Source of the DNA: Bacteroidota bacterium
Lineage (GTDB): Bacteria > Bacteroidota > Bacteroidia > Bacteroidales > SZUA-534
DNA length: 64,000 nt
NCBI GenBank assembly: GCA_003250355.1
Contig: QKGS01000057.1
Span: forward strand, 40,988 to 104,987
Direction of reading: 5' to 3'
The position numbers and the translations under genes were made by a program. The notes below the pieces were generated by a model. It saw only the letters and a list, made by a program, of their open reading frames with translations, made no database searches and was not told where the DNA came from. Position 1 is the first letter of the stretch, and each line of letters begins with the position of its first letter. Below are positions 18,385 to 26,827 of the stretch, piece by piece.

Positions 18385-19701
18385 CTAAGGCAATGGTATC
18401 ACAATTTCACGCCCTGCAACCAAACTCCACTCTTTATCTTTAGCATTAGCTCTTATGATTTTTGATTGATCTACTCCAAACTTTTTAGATATTGAGCTCA
18501 AATTATCGCTTAGCTTAACCTCATAAATAGCAGTTACCGGTATTTCCATCACTGACCCGGCAAGCATTTTCTTTGCTTTATCTCCGTTTATTTCAATTAT
18601 TTTATCTTGTGAAATATTATACCACAAACCAAGTCGGTAAAGGTTTTGCCCTGCCAGTACTTTGTGTTGGTAAATAGTATTACCTGAATTTGTATTCTTT
18701 AATGTTGGAACTTCGTTTTTAGCCTGTGATACTGCTTTTATATCTTCTGCAATATTAACAGTTTCAGAACCTTTGTTAAATTCCGGCTCCGGTTCATTTA
18801 TAACAACAGAAACCGGCTCTGTAACTTCTTTATTTGCAATTATTGTACTTTCCTTAACTTTTGGAGTCTTTATAACTTTTACGTCAACATCGGCAAGTAT
18901 CTGATAGCCTTTAAATGCTCCAAAACCCAGAAAAACAGAAGCAACTATAACCAATATCATTGTAAATATTGTTTTTTTTGTTTTTGCTTTTGGTGTCTTT
19001 TTTTCTTCCGCTTCAATAGCTCTGGCTACAATAGTTAGTGTAACATTATCGGAAGCGCCTTTTGTTTTAGCTAAATCAGCAATATTTATAACTTTATGTT
19101 CAGGAGCCATATCTTCATCGGAAATAATATCTTTCACTTCATTTTCCGAAAGTGTATTAAATAAGCCGTCGGTGCATAGTAAGTAACGCATCCCATGTTC
19201 AAAATCGAGTGGATTCTTTGATACTCCGAATTTAATATCTTTTTGTTTGCCTACTAAACAATATACTTCATTATTTTCAGAGCTAACGTGGTCTTTTGTT
19301 AATGCTTTAAGCACTCCATTTTTAAACTCATATATACGGCTATTGCCTGCATAGGCATAGTACACCTTGTATTGCGAGCATATAAGAACAGCTGCAGTTG
19401 CCCCCATTCCTCTATATTTGCTATCTTTTTGCGCCTGCTCATATATGGTATAATTTGCATATACTATAGAATTGGTAAGAGCCTTTTCTATATGCTTATA
19501 TGATTTATTAAGAAAGTACTTCTTTATACTCTCTACACACATTTTTGCAGCCAGTGCACCATGCCCCTCATCGCCGCTATGACCATCGCTAACCACAAAA
19601 ACATGACCATCCATTATTGGAAAATCAATTGCAGCATCAGAATTATACTCAATTCCGGTTCCTGCCTGCGAATTGGTTCCAAAAACTAATTTATATCCCA
19701 T
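18385..19701 (-). CDS. PP2C-type Ser/Thr phosphatase with transmembrane segment and two C-terminal LysM domains
   Basis: A 438-residue fusion. Residues 1 to about 230 are a PP2C/PPM phosphatase: the metal-binding VSDGHSGDEGHG, RGMGATAAVL, LLCTDGLFNTL and GASDNVTL motifs retain the acidic metal ligands. A basic stretch and a single membrane helix follow (TIFTMILVIVASVFLGFGAF, about 245-265), then a charged linker and two LysM domains (about 343-390 and 392-437). The phosphatase should face the cytoplasm and the LysM part should bind periplasmic peptidoglycan. It is transcribed just after the TM1266-type hydrogenase regulator and divergently from the sensory hydrogenase, which suggests a role in H2- or redox-linked Ser/Thr phosphorylation. 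The substrate is unknown. Confidence 0.85.
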   Translation of the reverse strand: MGYKLVFGTNSQAGTGIEYNSDAAIDFPIMDGHVFVVSDGHSGDEGHGALAAKMCVESIKKYFLNKSYKHIEKALTNSIVYANYTIYEQAQKDSKYRGMGATAAVLICSQYKVYYAYAGNSRIYEFKNGVLKALTKDHVSSENNEVYCLVGKQKDIKFGVSKNPLDFEHGMRYLLCTDGLFNTLSENEVKDIISDEDMAPEHKVINIADLAKTKGASDNVTLTIVARAIEAEEKKTPKAKTKKTIFTMILVIVASVFLGFGAFKGYQILADVDVKVIKTPKVKESTIIANKEVTEPVSVVINEPEPEFNKGSETVNIAEDIKAVSQAKNEVPTLKNTNSGNTIYQHKVLAGQNLYRLGLWYNISQDKIIEINGDKAKKMLAGSVMEIPVTAIYEVKLSDNLSSISKKFGVDQSKIIRANAKDKEWSLVAGREIVIPLP

Positions 19702-19725
19702 GCGTAAAACATATTTATTTCGACC

Positions 19726-19974
19726 TTACTTATCACTCTTTAGTACTACCGATTTAATATTAATGCCCGAAATATTGCCAAGCTTACCGGTTAATCCACC
19801 TATTGAATCCATTGAACCTTTAAGCACTAATGAAATTAAACCATGTGAAGCATCGAACAAACGAATGCCCTGCCGGCCAATAATAATATCGGAATATTTT
19901 GAAATAATTGAATTTACTAGTTCCACCTGCTCTTTATCTTCTATCAGTATTAAAACAGTGCCTATTCTTTCCAT
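19726..19974 (-). CDS. TM1266-type iron-only hydrogenase system regulator
   Basis: An 82-residue ACT/NikR-like ferredoxin-fold protein matching the small family annotated as putative [FeFe]-hydrogenase system regulator. It has RIGTVLILIEDKEQVELVN at the start, then SDIIIGRQGIRL, HGLISLVLKGSMDSIGGLTG and KLGNISGINIKSV. The family co-occurs with [FeFe] hydrogenases and is thought to be regulatory, with no proven mechanism. The ATG at 19974 is used; an upstream TTG at 19989 would only add five residues. It precedes the PP2C-LysM gene by 24 nt on the same strand and is divergent from the sensory hydrogenase. Confidence 0.85.
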   Translation of the reverse strand: MERIGTVLILIEDKEQVELVNSIISKYSDIIIGRQGIRLFDASHGLISLVLKGSMDSIGGLTGKLGNISGINIKSVVLKSDK

Positions 19975-20096
19975 ATAAGTTGATTGCAATAAAAATGTAA
20001 ATATATTGTTTATGATTAATTAAAACAACTAAGCAGAAACGATACTAAATAAGATTTTTGTAACTTGCAAAGCTCAATAAATACAAGGATTTATAA

Positions 20097-21944
20097 ATGA
20101 AACTCATTCATTCAATAAAAGAGAATTGCACTCAATGCTTTGCTTGTGTAAAAATATGCCCTGCCAAAGCCATAAAAATAGAAGACGGATATGCCCAGGC
20201 ATCGGAGAGTCGTTGCGTTGGCTGTGGTCACTGTGTTACTATTTGTTCTACCAAGGCTTTGTACTTTAAACGCTCGGTAACGGCAGTTGAAAAACTCCTT
20301 TTGGAAAATGATAAAGTTATAGCTATATGTGCACCAAGTATAGCCGGTGAGTTTGAAGACATTAGCAGTAGGCGCAATTTTGTGGGAATGATTAAAGCAT
20401 TAGGCTTTGAATATGTGTGCGAAGCAGCATTTGGAGCCGACCTTGTTGGTCATAAATACAAGGAGCTGATAGGCAATTTTAAGGGTAAATACTATATAAC
20501 TACCAACTGTCCGGTTGTTCCATATTATGTGGAAAAATATCACCCTAACACTATTCAAAATCTTGCACCTATTGTTACTCCAACAGTTGCTACTGCAATA
20601 GCTGCAAGAAATAGATATGGCAGCGATGCCAAAGTTGTATATATAGGACCATGTACTGCGGCTAAACTCGAAACCGAACGTTTCGAAGGCGATGCTAAGA
20701 TTGATGAAGTTCTTACTTTCATTGAACTGCGGGCTATGTTCAAACAATATGAAATAACAGAAAACTCGGTCGAATATTCATTTTTTGACCCTCCGCGAGG
20801 AGCTAAAGGGTCATTATTTCCTATTAGTGGAGGTTTTTTAGAAGCTGTAAAAATTGATACCGGTTTGCTTAACGGTAGAATTGTTTGTACCGAAGGAAGA
20901 TATAATTTTATTGAGGCAATTAAAGAATTTGAGAATTTACATAAATTAAAAAAACACATCGACCTATTCTACTGTGATGGTGGCTGTACCATGGGGCCTG
21001 GAACAACTCCGGGCGGAAAAAAATTCCTGCGTCGCTCTCAGGTAATTGAATTTACAAAAAAACAACTTGAGACACTCGATATATCAGTTTGGGAAAAAGA
21101 TATTGAAGAAAATCTGAAACTAGATTTAAGCCGTAAATACAGACCAGACGATCAGCGAAAACCAATGCCAAAAAAACAAACAGTTCTTGATACTTTAAAA
21201 GATTTAGGCAAGGAAGAAGACTGTCGACGCTTGAATTGCGGTGCTTGCGGATATGAATCGTGTATTGAATTTGCCGTAGCAGTAGATCAAGAGTTGGCAA
21301 GCCCTGAAATGTGTATTTCCAATAGTCGTTCAAAATCACTGCAACAAGATGCCGAATTACGACAACTTAAAGAAGGTGTTGAAGAATTAAATACAAAACT
21401 TACCGATACCGAAAGAAAACTTCTTTTGGAACGAGAAAGTGCTGATGTTGCAAGAAATACAACTCAGCTTATGCTTAATAAAATACCGTCGGGTGTAATT
21501 ATGATTGATAAAGATTTGAAAATAATTCATTCCAACAAACACTTTATTGACCTTCTTGGCGACGATGCCAAAGACATTGCTGATGTAATACCCGGTTTGA
21601 AAGGAGCCGACTTGAAAACACTATTGCCCAATAATTCAATTAATTATTTTAAATATGCTATTGAGCATGACGATGAAATTGAAAACCGCGACATAAAGAT
21701 AGGCGACAAGCTATTAAACCTATCGGTATTCAGTATCAAAAAAGGTAAAATGGCAGGGGCTGTTATACGCGATATGTATTTACCCGAAGTGCAACGCGAA
21801 GAAGCACTGGCCAGAATCACCGATGTAATTGATAAAAATCTGAAAATGGTTCAGAATATTGGATTTCTACTTGGCGAAGGTGCTGCCGACACTGAAAAAA
21901 TGCTCCGTTCAATTATTGACTCTTATAATACAAATAAAAAATAA
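20097..21944 (+). CDS. Putative sensory [FeFe] hydrogenase with PAS domain (HydS-like)
   Basis: A 615-residue protein. Residues 1-55 carry two [4Fe-4S] ferredoxin motifs (Cys 11/14/17/21 and 40/43/46/50). Residues about 75-310 form the H-cluster domain with Cys138 (TTNCP), Cys186 (GPCTAAKLETE), Cys293 and Cys297 (YCDGGCTMGPG). A further [4Fe-4S] motif (Cys 376/381/384/389, Cys406), a coiled coil (about 410-450) and a PAS domain (about 455-560) follow. The proton-transfer cysteine of catalytic enzymes is Asn137 here, and the third motif is altered. That fits the putatively sensory group C hydrogenases that lack strong turnover. Its stop overlaps the start of the SpoIIE phosphatase by one base, so H2 sensing probably feeds into phosphatase signalling. 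Confidence 0.88.
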   Translation: MKLIHSIKENCTQCFACVKICPAKAIKIEDGYAQASESRCVGCGHCVTICSTKALYFKRSVTAVEKLLLENDKVIAICAPSIAGEFEDISSRRNFVGMIKALGFEYVCEAAFGADLVGHKYKELIGNFKGKYYITTNCPVVPYYVEKYHPNTIQNLAPIVTPTVATAIAARNRYGSDAKVVYIGPCTAAKLETERFEGDAKIDEVLTFIELRAMFKQYEITENSVEYSFFDPPRGAKGSLFPISGGFLEAVKIDTGLLNGRIVCTEGRYNFIEAIKEFENLHKLKKHIDLFYCDGGCTMGPGTTPGGKKFLRRSQVIEFTKKQLETLDISVWEKDIEENLKLDLSRKYRPDDQRKPMPKKQTVLDTLKDLGKEEDCRRLNCGACGYESCIEFAVAVDQELASPEMCISNSRSKSLQQDAELRQLKEGVEELNTKLTDTERKLLLERESADVARNTTQLMLNKIPSGVIMIDKDLKIIHSNKHFIDLLGDDAKDIADVIPGLKGADLKTLLPNNSINYFKYAIEHDDEIENRDIKIGDKLLNLSVFSIKKGKMAGAVIRDMYLPEVQREEALARITDVIDKNLKMVQNIGFLLGEGAADTEKMLRSIIDSYNTNKK

Positions 21945-23134
21945 TGACAGATAATACCGGTTTCTATATTGAAGTACGATGCAGGCAGAAGAACCATGAA
22001 GGCGAGCGCATTTGTGGCGACGTATTCCTTTCTGAAAGAATAAAAGAGGAAAACCGGATTATTGCCGTACTTTCCGATGGTATGGGACACGGTGTAAAAG
22101 CTAATATACTAGCAACACTTACTGCAACTATGGCTCTGAACTTCACAAAGGAGCACAAAGACTTTCATATGATTGCCGAAACTATTATGAATACCCTCCC
22201 CATATGTAGTGTGCGTAAAATAAGCTATTCAACATTTACGATTGTTGATATAAATATTGGCGGAGAGGTTAGTATACTTGAATATGATAATCCTTCTACT
22301 ATTGTTTTAAGAAACGGCAAAATATATGAACCTCAATGGCAATGTATGATTCTCAATAGTAAAGAAAATAAAGGCAAGGAGCTAAAAAGTTTCACATTTC
22401 GTCCTCAAAAAGAAGACAGGATAATATTTACTTCCGATGGAATTGCACAGTCGGGGTTAGGGACAAAAATATACCCTTTTGGTTGGGGCAATGATAATCT
22501 GAAAAAATATCTTGCAGAAGTAGTAAGTCATAATCCTACAATTTCGGCAAATAAGCTTGCCCAAAAAGTATTAAATGTTGCTATATCCAACGACAATTAC
22601 AAACCTAAAGATGACACATCTTGCGCTTCAATATATTTTCGGGAACCTCGCAAATTGCTCATTGTTACAGGGCCTCCTTACGAAAAAGTTAAGGATAAAA
22701 TAATGGCCGATGCAATAAAAAGTTTCGATGGAAAAAAAATTGTGTGTGGTGCAACTACTGCCGATATTGTTGCTCGCGAACTCGATAAAGAGATAACAGA
22801 AGAGCTGCAATTTTTGGATGAAGATTTGCCTCCGATATCACATATCGACGGTATTGACCTTGTAACTGAGGGTATATTAACTCTAAGCCGTGTTACCGAT
22901 ATGTTACAAAATCAAGATAACTCATTTGTGCCAGGTAAAGGTGCTGCCGACCAAATAGTTGAACATATTCTTACCAGCGATGAAATACATTTAATAATTG
23001 GTACAAGAATAAATATTGCTCATCAGGATCCAACCTTACCTGTTGAGCTTGAGATTAGAAGAACCGTGGCAAAACGAATGGCTGCTATTATGGAAGACAA
23101 GTATTTGAAAGAAGTGGTTATTGAGTATATATAA
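21944..23134 (+). CDS. SpoIIE/PP2C-family serine phosphatase linked to sensory hydrogenase
   Basis: A 396-residue protein whose N-terminal about 225 residues form a SpoIIE-type PPM phosphatase: LSDGMGHGVKAN (metal-binding Asp), IIFTSDGIAQSGLG and PKDDTSCASIYF supply the acidic ligands. The C-terminal about 170 residues (from VTGPPYEKV onward, with KIVCGATTADIVARELDKEI) are a domain I do not recognise outside hydrogenase-linked phosphatases. Translational coupling to the sensory hydrogenase (TAATG overlap) strongly suggests it is the output enzyme of that sensor, acting on a phosphoserine/threonine protein such as an anti-sigma-factor antagonist. No such antagonist lies in the window. Confidence 0.87.
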   Translation: MTDNTGFYIEVRCRQKNHEGERICGDVFLSERIKEENRIIAVLSDGMGHGVKANILATLTATMALNFTKEHKDFHMIAETIMNTLPICSVRKISYSTFTIVDINIGGEVSILEYDNPSTIVLRNGKIYEPQWQCMILNSKENKGKELKSFTFRPQKEDRIIFTSDGIAQSGLGTKIYPFGWGNDNLKKYLAEVVSHNPTISANKLAQKVLNVAISNDNYKPKDDTSCASIYFREPRKLLIVTGPPYEKVKDKIMADAIKSFDGKKIVCGATTADIVARELDKEITEELQFLDEDLPPISHIDGIDLVTEGILTLSRVTDMLQNQDNSFVPGKGAADQIVEHILTSDEIHLIIGTRINIAHQDPTLPVELEIRRTVAKRMAAIMEDKYLKEVVIEYI

Positions 23135-23186
23135 CGTTGAAAATTCTAAAAAAAATATGTAGGTTTGGAACTCAAAATTTACAAGA

Positions 23187-23681
23187 TTGAAAAGAGTATT
23201 TTTAAAAGTAACAGCAGCACTATTATTAGTTCTTTTATGGGGTTGTCAAGAGTCGGTAGAATACTGTCCCGATAAAAACCCATACCTTTATTGCAGCTTT
23301 CAGAATACCGAGAAAATATCATTCGATACATTTACTGTTATTATTGACGGATTGTCTGAAATACAGATAGCCCAAAACGGTAATAATACTACAAAATCCG
23401 ACACTATTTTTAATGGAAGTACACCTCCCGACACACTGTTAATTCCACTTAGTGCCAATTCCAACAACGTTACTTTTCGCTGTATGTTTGGCAGTAATAA
23501 AGGAGATATTTGTAAAATATATTACAACAGCGACATATTGTTTGCAAACCCCGAATGTGGTTTTATTGCTATGTATTCAATTGATAGCTTTCTGCTGTCA
23601 ACCAATATTTTTGATTCTGCTTATATAAAGTTTCCATACATAAACGATGATCAACAAAAGAACATTGAAATATTCTATTAG
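23187..23681 (+). CDS. DUF6452 family lipoprotein
   Basis: A 164-residue lipoprotein starting at a TTG codon, the only start in frame because a stop lies 27 nt upstream. Lys-Arg, a hydrophobic stretch and a lipobox (LLWGC, about residue 20) follow. The mature domain resembles DUF6452, a Bacteroidota family of unknown function. It overlaps the next gene (DUF6048) by 35 nt. The two families occur together, so they may form an envelope pair. It lies 52 nt downstream of the SpoIIE phosphatase and could be cotranscribed, but no functional link to hydrogen sensing is evident. Confidence 0.75.
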   Translation: MKRVFLKVTAALLLVLLWGCQESVEYCPDKNPYLYCSFQNTEKISFDTFTVIIDGLSEIQIAQNGNNTTKSDTIFNGSTPPDTLLIPLSANSNNVTFRCMFGSNKGDICKIYYNSDILFANPECGFIAMYSIDSFLLSTNIFDSAYIKFPYINDDQQKNIEIFY

Positions 23682-24333
23682 CATATTATTCTTATTTTTT
23701 GCCACAATAAGTTTCGGGCAAATTAAGAAATATGAAAGAACCATATTTATACGCCCGGCAATAGATCTTTCGCGCTTTGCATTGCCATATGTTCATGGTT
23801 ATCATTATAGTGGAATAGAATTTGCAATTGATGGTGAAGTATATAATAAATTTTTTCCCACTATTGAAGCCGGCTATGCAATGGTTGAAGATAACCGCAG
23901 CGATTATAATTATAAAATGGAGGGAAATTATGGTAAAATTGGATTCAATTACAACATTATCAGATACCGACATCGACTTGATCGCAACCTGTTTTATATT
24001 GGAATTCGATATGCTCGTTCGCAATACTATCATATATTTAGTGATGTTACCATTGCTAACGAATGGGGTAATTACACATTCGATATTCCCCACAAAGATT
24101 TATCAACCCAATGGACAGAAGGCCTTATGGGAGTAAAGGGTGAGATATTTAAAAATGTATTTCTCGGCTTTTCGGTAAGAACAAAAATACGATTGGCAAC
24201 CAGCGATTTTGAAAACTATACACCTTACATTATACCCGGCTTTGGTAAAGGCGATAAAAAAGCCGTATTTGGAGTAAGCTACACCATTTCATATGCAATT
24301 CCATTGAAACAAAATAAAATAGAAAAACAATAA
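23647..24333 (+). CDS. DUF6048 family outer-membrane beta-barrel protein
   Basis: A 228-residue protein with a signal peptide ending near ISFGQ, followed by alternating barrel-like strands (RTIFIRPAIDLSRF, the YNIIRYRHRLD region, GVSYTISYAIPL). Features match DUF6048, a porin-like family of unknown role found beside DUF6452 in Bacteroidota. The start ATG lies inside the 3' end of the upstream gene, indicating translational coupling. Confidence 0.72.
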   Translation: MINKRTLKYSISILFLFFATISFGQIKKYERTIFIRPAIDLSRFALPYVHGYHYSGIEFAIDGEVYNKFFPTIEAGYAMVEDNRSDYNYKMEGNYGKIGFNYNIIRYRHRLDRNLFYIGIRYARSQYYHIFSDVTIANEWGNYTFDIPHKDLSTQWTEGLMGVKGEIFKNVFLGFSVRTKIRLATSDFENYTPYIIPGFGKGDKKAVFGVSYTISYAIPLKQNKIEKQ

Positions 24334-24341
24334 CACCCTAA

Positions 24342-24359
24342 TGCACTTACAAAAGTGCA
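24342..24359 (+). terminator. Weak hairpin terminator after DUF6048
   Basis: Inverted repeat TGCACTT-ACAA-AAGTGCA, nine bases past the stop. The downstream tract is AT-rich rather than a pure T run, so termination strength is uncertain. Confidence 0.4.
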
Positions 24360-24386
24360 ATTATAAAATATTAAAGTTAAATAAAT

Positions 24387-24674
24387 CTAGTTCAGTTTTC
24401 TTACAGAAAAATTATAACGGTCGTCGAATAATACTTTTATATTGTTAATTCTATTATTCTGAACCATACATTCATTTAACCCGCTAAAGCTTTTTACAAG
24501 CTTTCTTACACCGGTTCTTTCAGTATTTAAAACTTTGCTTTTTTGCAGGCTCAACTCTTTGTTGTAGCTGATTATCTTATCCATCTCATCAATAATACTC
24601 TGAGCTACCAAAAAGCTAAATACATCATCTACACTTAATGCAAGACTTTCTCTTTCTCTTTTATCAATTTCCAT
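24387..24674 (-). CDS. Hypothetical protein, small and helical
   Basis: A 95-residue predicted cytosolic helical protein that I do not recognise. It has a clear ATG at 24674 and no signal or membrane segment. Charged heptad-like stretches (MEIDKRERESLALSVDDVF, IIDEMDKIISYNKEL) suggest a coiled coil or a small DNA/protein-binding domain. It is convergent with the DUF6048 gene and isolated from argH by about 200 nt of AT-rich sequence. Coding is supported by reading-frame length and reasonable composition only. Confidence 0.5.
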   Translation of the reverse strand: MEIDKRERESLALSVDDVFSFLVAQSIIDEMDKIISYNKELSLQKSKVLNTERTGVRKLVKSFSGLNECMVQNNRINNIKVLFDDRYNFSVRKLN

Positions 24675-24880
24675 GTTTTCCCCTTTTTTAACACTTTAAA
24701 ACGTGTTGTCACTTCGTTAATTAAAACGAGAAGTTAAGTAAAAGGTTACATGAACGAATGATTTCTAAAACATAGTTTTAACAAAGATATTAACAATGAG
24801 TAAGTTAGCCACATATAAAATAAGAGTATTTTTTACATTTAAGCTTTAAATACACTGCTTTTCAACATATAATTATCGGT

Positions 24881-26212
24881 TTATTTCAATAGGTTTTTTA
24901 TAGCTTTTTCAACAGAAATAAAATCAAAATCATTCATTGCTACATTGAATTTGTCTTTGATTTTATCGTTACACAAATTTCCTATTGTACCTTCATGTGT
25001 GTGATTGACATTCAAATCGGGCTTATAATCACCCGAAGCTATCTGAGCACCAACCTGCTTATATGCATCACGGAAAGGAACACCCGAAAACACAAGCCTG
25101 TTAACCTCCTCAACACTAAATACATACTGGTATTTTTTATCTTCAAGAATACCATCATTTACCTTAATATTTTCAAGCATCAAAGTACTAATTGCCAATG
25201 AACTTTTCATATCTTCTATTGCCGGTATCAGCTGTTCTTTAAGCAACTGCAAGTCGCGATGATAACCGGAAGGAAGGTTCGATACCAATAGTGCAACTTC
25301 GTTCGGAAGCGCTTTTATTTTATTCATTTTCCCGCGAACCAGCTCCCACACATCGGGGTTCTTTTTATGCGGCATAATTGATGACCCTGTTGTAAACTCA
25401 TCGGGGAATGATACAAATCCGAAATTCTGTGAATTGTAAAGACACATATCCATTGCCATTTTCGAAAGAGTAGATGCCAGCGATGCTAATGCAAATCCAT
25501 AAATCTGCTCAGTCTTACCTCTTCCCATTTGTGCATACACAACGTTATAATTAAGGTTTCTGAATCCTAACAAATCGGTTGTTTGCTGGCGATTCAATGG
25601 AAATGAAGATCCATAACCGGCTGCAGAGCCAAGCGGATTCTGATTTACAACCTTATAGGCCGATTGCAGTACATATAAATCATCGGACAAACTTTCGGCA
25701 TACGCTCCGAACCACAAACCAAAACTCGATGGCATTGCTATCTGAAGGTGTGTATATCCGGGTATAAGAATATTTTTGTGTTTTTCGCTAAGATCAATTA
25801 AAGTATTGAATAAGTTACAAACCAGTTCAACAATCTCCTGAAGTTCATTACGCAGATAAAGTTTCAGGTCTACCAGAACCTGATCGTTACGTGAACGTCC
25901 GCTGTGAACTTTTTTACCCACATTGCCCAAGCGCTGAGTTAGAAGCATTTCCACCTGGGAGTGTACATCTTCTATGCTATCTTCAATTGTAAAATTACCT
26001 TCTTGAACTTCTTTATAAATATTTTTAAGCTCTGCCAATAATGAATCAAGCTCATTTTTTTCAAGTAAGCCCACCGACTGCAACATAGTTATATGTGCCA
26101 TATTTCCTAACACATCGAATGGTGCTAAGTACATATCTAACTCGCGGTCTTTACCTACTGTAAATGATTCTACAAACTTATTTGTCTCAATTCCTTTATC
26201 CCAAAGCTTCAT
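24881..26212 (-). CDS. argH: Argininosuccinate lyase
   Basis: A 443-residue member of the fumarase/aspartase superfamily. It cleaves argininosuccinate to arginine and fumarate, the last step of arginine synthesis. The signature GSSIMPHKKNPDVWEL (about residues 275-290) contains the catalytic serine loop. HSGRSRNDQV (about residue 103), GYTHLQIAMPSSFGLW and NQNPLGSAAGYGSSFPLNR are further ArgH-typical blocks. It is encoded alone, about 5.7 kb from the arginine operon at 31914-38038, with its own promoter. Confidence 0.95.
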   Translation of the reverse strand: MKLWDKGIETNKFVESFTVGKDRELDMYLAPFDVLGNMAHITMLQSVGLLEKNELDSLLAELKNIYKEVQEGNFTIEDSIEDVHSQVEMLLTQRLGNVGKKVHSGRSRNDQVLVDLKLYLRNELQEIVELVCNLFNTLIDLSEKHKNILIPGYTHLQIAMPSSFGLWFGAYAESLSDDLYVLQSAYKVVNQNPLGSAAGYGSSFPLNRQQTTDLLGFRNLNYNVVYAQMGRGKTEQIYGFALASLASTLSKMAMDMCLYNSQNFGFVSFPDEFTTGSSIMPHKKNPDVWELVRGKMNKIKALPNEVALLVSNLPSGYHRDLQLLKEQLIPAIEDMKSSLAISTLMLENIKVNDGILEDKKYQYVFSVEEVNRLVFSGVPFRDAYKQVGAQIASGDYKPDLNVNHTHEGTIGNLCNDKIKDKFNVAMNDFDFISVEKAIKNLLK

Positions 26213-26237
26213 AACACCTTATTATTTAATTGAGCTG

Positions 26238-26245
26238 CAAAAGTA
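26238..26245 (-). promoter_or_regulatory. -7 promoter box (TACTTTTG) of argH
   Basis: An exact TAnnTTTG match on the minus strand 25 nt upstream of the argH ATG. No ARG-box-like palindrome is visible beside it, unlike the main arg operon. Confidence 0.55.
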
Positions 26246-26385
26246 TTAAAAAATATATCACTTGCGTAAATGCTGTTGTTCTTTTGCTTTTTCACCATTT
26301 AATTTACCATTCTCTAACATATACATCGTCTTTGTCTTAATTTTTTTCTGAATGTAGAATATAAACAGTAGCATGGTATAAATAA

Positions 26386-26416
26386 AAAAAGCTCCTCAAA
26401 ATAGAGAAGCTTTTTT
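26386..26416 (-). terminator. Terminator of the tRNA-Val pair
   Basis: An imperfect hairpin on the minus strand (AAGCTTCTC / GAGGAGCTT with a TATTTT loop) followed by T residues, two bases beyond the 3' end of the second tRNA. Confidence 0.75.
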
Positions 26417-26417
26417 G

Positions 26418-26492
26418 TGGGCGATGAGGGATTCGAACCCCCGACCCCTTGGGTGTAAACCAAGTGCTCTGAACCAACTGAGCTAATCGCCC
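26418..26492 (-). tRNA. tRNA-Val (anticodon TAC), second copy in transcript
   Basis: A 75-nt cloverleaf on the minus strand: acceptor GGGCGAT paired with ATCGCCC, discriminator A, D-arm region TAGCTCAGTTGG, anticodon stem-loop CTTGG-TTTACAC-CCAAG giving TAC, and T-loop GTTCGAATC. The terminal CCA is not encoded. Identical in sequence to the copy at 26534-26608. Confidence 0.95.
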
Positions 26493-26533
26493 GAATATGC
26501 AAGAATATACGCAGAAATATCTGCTGAAAAATG

Positions 26534-26608
26534 TGGGCGATGAGGGATTCGAACCCCCGACCCCTTGGGTGTAAACCAAGTGCTCTGAACCAACTGAGCT
26601 AATCGCCC
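26534..26608 (-). tRNA. tRNA-Val (anticodon TAC), first copy in transcript
   Basis: Identical 75-nt tRNA-Val(TAC) gene, 41 nt upstream of the other copy. The cloverleaf pairs fully, the anticodon is TAC, and CCA is not encoded. Both share one promoter and one terminator. Confidence 0.95.
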
Positions 26609-26645
26609 GAACTATCTTAGAACGTTGCTTTTCTCAAAAGCGATG

Positions 26646-26676
26646 CAAAGGTAATATTTGAAAATCATAATCCAAA
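26646..26676 (-). promoter_or_regulatory. Promoter of the tRNA-Val operon (-33 TTTG, -7 TACCTTTG)
   Basis: On the minus strand TTTG (26673-26676) and TACCTTTG (26646-26653) are separated by 19 nt, matching the complete Bacteroidota promoter. It lies about 37 nt upstream of the first tRNA. Confidence 0.75.
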
Positions 26677-26827
26677 TTATTTTCACATTATTTTATTTTT
26701 TCTTTATATAATATGTAACATCATTCCTTTCATCGTGTTTACCATAAAATCATTGTATCTTTTAATTAGCGACAATTGCAGAAACTTCACATAGTTTCAT
26801 ATTATTCATTTTTAACACATTCACGCT

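Noticed and set aside
19975..19989. TTG start for the TM1266-type regulator
   Set aside because: Family members begin with the MxRIG-type segment; the ATG at 19974 matches this.
20400..20959. Minus-strand frames of 115 and 134 residues inside the sensory hydrogenase gene
   Set aside because: Shadows of a gene with clear iron-sulfur motifs; no independent start context.
23692..24136. Open frames on both strands inside the DUF6048 gene
   Set aside because: They are fully contained in a well-supported gene and have improbable composition (runs of Ile, Asn and hydrophobics without protein-like pattern).
26314..26579. Two overlapping open frames on the minus strand containing peptides such as VGGSNPSSP
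   Set aside because: They read through the two tRNA-Val genes; this peptide pattern is a well-known artefact of translating tRNA sequences.
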